Assembly (NCBI RefSeq): GCF_900105325.1
Contig: NZ_FNSU01000003.1
Coordinates: forward strand, 2,976,001-3,040,000
DNA: 64,000 nucleotides
Source: Pseudomonas marginalis
Lineage (GTDB): Bacteria > Pseudomonadota > Gammaproteobacteria > Pseudomonadales > Pseudomonadaceae
Reading direction: 5' to 3'
Shown here: positions 61,574-64,000 of the stretch, one piece after another
How the letters are laid out: each line of letters starts with the position of its first letter
Position numbering within the stretch: position 1 is the first letter of the stretch
Notes under the pieces: generated by a model
What the model saw: the letters and a program-made list of their open reading frames with translations, nothing else
What the model was told of the DNA's origin: nothing
Databases searched by the model: none
Position numbers and translations under genes: made by a program

Positions 61574-62875
61574 TCAGTTCAGGTAAGGGGACCAGGACGG
61601 TTCTCTGACTTCGCCTTGTGCGGTAGGAAGCGGGAGCCTTACGCGTCCATTAATGGACACGAGCATCAAGACTCCCCGGCCCTGCTGGCGGGTGGCGTAG
61701 ATTACCATGGTGCCGTTGGGCGCAACAGTAGCTGACTCATCAAGGTTGGTATCTGTGAGGATTTTTACCGTTCCACGCTGCAAATCCTGGGCCGCAACCC
61801 GGAAATTAGTGAAACCATCCTGACGGTGAATCATCACCAACGTCTTTTCATCAGCCGAAAGCTTAGGATTGGCGTTGTAGTTACCGATAAAGGTCACGCG
61901 TTCCGCGCCCCCACCGCCAACGCTGGTCTTGTAGATCTGTGGCTTGCCGCCGCGGTCCGAGGTGAAGTAGATGGTCGAACCATCCTTGCCCCAGAACGGT
62001 TCGGTGTTGATACCAGGACCGCTGGTCACGCGGCTGATCTGGCGCGAAGCCATGTTCATCACGTAGATGTCCGGGTTGCCGTCCTTGGACAGTACGAATG
62101 CCAGGCGCGAACCATCCGGCGACCAGGCCGGTGCACCGTTGAGGCCTTCAAAGTTGGTGATCTGCTCACGACGGCCAGTATCGATGTGCTGGACGAAGAT
62201 ACGCGGACGCTTCTGTTCGAAAGACACGTAGGCAATACGCTTGCCGTCCGGCGCGAAGCGCGGCGACAGGATTGGCTCACGGGATTGCAGCAAGGTCACT
62301 GCCCGCGCACCGTCGTAGTCCGAACGCTGCAGGGTGTAGCGAGTGTTGTCTACGGAGAAACGCTCGGCCGTTACATAAAGCAGGCGTGTCGAGAACGCCC
62401 CCTTGATACCGGTGAGTTTTTCAAACGACTGGTCCGAGATGTAGTGGGCCATGTCGCGCAGTTGTTCGGCGGTACCCGATACGCTGCCGGTCAGGACCTG
62501 CTGCTCAGTGGCCACGTTGAACAAGGTGTACTGGATCTGCAGGCGACCGCCGGCCGGCGTGATGCTGCCGACCATCAGGTACTGCGCGCCCACCGCTTTC
62601 CAATCACGGAAGATGACTTCGCTGGCCTGGGTCGGCTGGCTGATCATGTTGCCTTTCGGAATCGGTGCGTAGTAACCGGAATTGCGCAGGTCGTCGCTGA
62701 CGATCTGGGCCATGTCGTCCGGCAGCACGCTGCCGCCCTGCCAGCCAAACGGCACTACCGCGATCGGGGTGGCCCGATCGCTGCCGCTGGTGACCAGGAT
62801 GTTCTTTTCATCCGCCGCCGCTATCCCTGCCATACAGCAAATAACGACAAGCATTCCTCGAAGAAGGTTTCTCAC
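61574..62875 (-). CDS. tolB: Tol-Pal system protein TolB
   Basis: This 433-residue periplasmic beta-propeller has a signal peptide (about 1-21, ending IAAA), an N-terminal domain and repeated propeller blades of the type APAWSPDGSRLAFVLSKDGN. It binds Pal and TolA. It overlaps tolA by 4 bp. Confidence 0.97.
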   Translation of the reverse strand: MRNLLRGMLVVICCMAGIAAADEKNILVTSGSDRATPIAVVPFGWQGGSVLPDDMAQIVSDDLRNSGYYAPIPKGNMISQPTQASEVIFRDWKAVGAQYLMVGSITPAGGRLQIQYTLFNVATEQQVLTGSVSGTAEQLRDMAHYISDQSFEKLTGIKGAFSTRLLYVTAERFSVDNTRYTLQRSDYDGARAVTLLQSREPILSPRFAPDGKRIAYVSFEQKRPRIFVQHIDTGRREQITNFEGLNGAPAWSPDGSRLAFVLSKDGNPDIYVMNMASRQISRVTSGPGINTEPFWGKDGSTIYFTSDRGGKPQIYKTSVGGGGAERVTFIGNYNANPKLSADEKTLVMIHRQDGFTNFRVAAQDLQRGTVKILTDTNLDESATVAPNGTMVIYATRQQGRGVLMLVSINGRVRLPLPTAQGEVREPSWSPYLN

Positions 62876-63945
62876 AAGGCTAGATCCTCAGGTGTGAATG
62901 TCATCTTGAATGAACGATAGGGAGCGAAGTCGCTTGGTTTCATTCCCTGCATCTCGGTCAACCGGCCAATATTCTTGACCGCGGCAACCGCCGAACTGTC
63001 GAACGAACCGTCACCACTGGACTTGGCCACACTGACCGAAGTCACCGTACCGTCCGGCAACATGCCGATCTGCAGCACTACTGTCATGCCTTTGCGTGCC
63101 GAAGGTGGACGTGTCCAGCCTTCTGCTGCCCGCGCCCGAATCAGGTCGTCGAAACTGCCCGCGACTTCATCACCACGTTCATCGGCCAAGGCTTGCTGAC
63201 GCTGCGGCGTGTCAGAGAGCAAATCTGCCAAGGCCTGGGCCTTTTTCTCTTCGGCGGATTTACGCGCTGCTTCCTGGGCCTTTTTCTTGCTGGCATCGGC
63301 GGCAGCTTTCTTCTTCGCGTCGTCGGCGATTTTCTTCTTCGCCTCGTCTGCTTCAGCTTTTTTCTTGGCGTCTTCGGCGGCTTTCTTCTTCGCGTCTTCG
63401 ACTATTTTCTTCTTGGCGTCTTCAGCGGCCTTTTTCTTGGCCTCTTCTTCGGCAGCCTTCTTGGCTTCTTCTTCAGATTTCTTCTTGGCTATATCAGCCA
63501 ATTGTTTCTCTTCAGCTTTTTTAGCTTCGGCAGCTTTCTCGGCTTTCTTGGCTTCATCAGCCTTTTTCGCCTCGTCGGCCTTCTTGGCTTCGTCAGCCTT
63601 TTTCGATTCCTCGGCCTTTTGAGCCGCCTCTTCTTTCTTTTGTTCCGCAGCAGCCTTCACCGCTTCCTGCTCGACCTTCTTCTGTTCCATCTGTTCGACT
63701 TCAGTCTGGCGCGCAGCCGACTTCTGGGCCTCACCCGCAATCTTCTGATTGGTCTGGGTGGTGGCCTGGCTTTTCGATTTCAGCTGATACAGGGTCGCCT
63801 GCACGATCGGCTTGGCTGGCGGCAGGTCCGGGGTCATGGCAAAGCTGACGAACAACATGCCAAAGACCAGGACGTGCAGGGCAATTGCCCAGACGCTAGG
63901 CCAGAAGAAGCTTTCCGAGGCGGACGGCTCTCGCTGTTGCTGCAT
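62872..63945 (-). CDS. tolA: Tol-Pal system protein TolA
   Basis: This 357-residue protein has an N-terminal membrane anchor (about 18-38), a long Lys/Ala/Glu-rich helix (about 75-245) made of AKKADEAKK-like repeats, and a C-terminal globular domain (about 255-357). It spans the periplasm to couple TolQR energy to TolB/Pal. Its ATG overlaps the tolR stop by 1 bp. Confidence 0.95.
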   Translation of the reverse strand: MQQQREPSASESFFWPSVWAIALHVLVFGMLFVSFAMTPDLPPAKPIVQATLYQLKSKSQATTQTNQKIAGEAQKSAARQTEVEQMEQKKVEQEAVKAAAEQKKEEAAQKAEESKKADEAKKADEAKKADEAKKAEKAAEAKKAEEKQLADIAKKKSEEEAKKAAEEEAKKKAAEDAKKKIVEDAKKKAAEDAKKKAEADEAKKKIADDAKKKAAADASKKKAQEAARKSAEEKKAQALADLLSDTPQRQQALADERGDEVAGSFDDLIRARAAEGWTRPPSARKGMTVVLQIGMLPDGTVTSVSVAKSSGDGSFDSSAVAAVKNIGRLTEMQGMKPSDFAPYRSFKMTFTPEDLAL

Positions 63946-64000
63946 CAGGGCGCCTCGGTAATCAAGCCAACGTTACCGACGCCGGCCTTCTGCAGCCCGC
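63945..64000 (-). CDS. tolR: Tol-Pal system protein TolR, C-terminal fragment
   Basis: The last 17 codons are present on the minus strand, encoding GLQKAGVGNVGLITEAP, and then a stop that shares one base with the tolA ATG. The sequence and context match TolR. The rest lies beyond the window. Confidence 0.88.
   Translation of the reverse strand, partial: GLQKAGVGNVGLITEAP

Noticed and set aside
63200..63622. Phe/Ala/Ser-rich frame antisense to tolA
   Set aside because: It is the complement of TolA's Lys/Ala/Glu repeats and has no independent support.

Overview
The window is a stretch of chromosome from a Pseudomonas of the P. fluorescens group. This rests on GC-rich codon use, the conserved gene neighbourhoods (bifA-icmP, scpA-scpB-rluB, yciO-rnm-yciB-yciI, a cpx-like two-component locus, arcDABC, gcsR-gcvH2-gcvP2-sdaA-gcvT2, tolR-tolA-tolB-pal-cpoB-queE-queC-tRNA-Lys), and many intergenic GTGGGAGGGGGCTTGCTCCC-type REP pairs. 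No insertion sequence, prophage or CRISPR array is visible. The species is not determined.

Layout. 1-9.2 kb: the 3' part of a c-di-GMP phosphodiesterase (bifA-like), an imelysin lipoprotein, TrkH, an OruR-like AraC regulator, an Mpo1-like protein, two very small genes, an MFS transporter, ArfB and an AT-richer cytochrome c. 9.2-12.5 kb: an AroP-type permease, a 640-bp regulatory region, then a 45-residue peptide gene followed by an M29-fold metalloenzyme gene; this pair is a candidate for an undescribed peptide-modification or peptide-processing system. 12.6-23 kb: rluB, scpB, scpA, yciO, rnm (minus strand), then yciB, yciI, a cpx-like regulon and a CoA-transferase. 23-30.2 kb: two head-to-head arginine/ornithine antiporters flank an ArgR-like operator and lead into arcABC. 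30.3-38.1 kb: GcsR and its glycine cleavage/serine deaminase operon with recognisable enhancer sites and a sigma-54 promoter; glyA2, present in the P. aeruginosa operon, is absent. 38.5-42.3 kb: a cold-shock protein, an RDD protein, nadA and a large protein of unknown function. 42.5-57.1 kb: an eleven-gene biosynthetic operon. 57.2-64 kb: a MerR regulator, a quinone-reductase-like flavoprotein, tRNA-Lys, queC, queE and the Tol-Pal genes.

The most unusual region is 42466-57124. It encodes an acyl carrier protein with a C-terminal zinc ribbon, four ketosynthase-fold proteins arranged as two pairs (one intact Cys-His-His enzyme plus one partner lacking those residues in each pair), a 955-residue fusion of a class III aminotransferase with a cyanobacterial-type acyl-ACP reductase, two short-chain reductases, and an envelope set (outer-membrane beta-barrel, LolA-like protein, MMPL/RND transporter). 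Genes overlap by 4 bp or lie within about 50 bp, so they probably form one transcription unit. The inferred chemistry is: acyl chain built on a carrier protein, beta-keto groups reduced, chain released reductively as an aldehyde, aldehyde transaminated to a fatty amine (which could cyclise), and product exported to the outer membrane. The product is not known to me.

Start codons were chosen by ribosome-binding site, homologue N-termini and gene spacing. Functional names come from motif recognition and gene context only; no database search was run.
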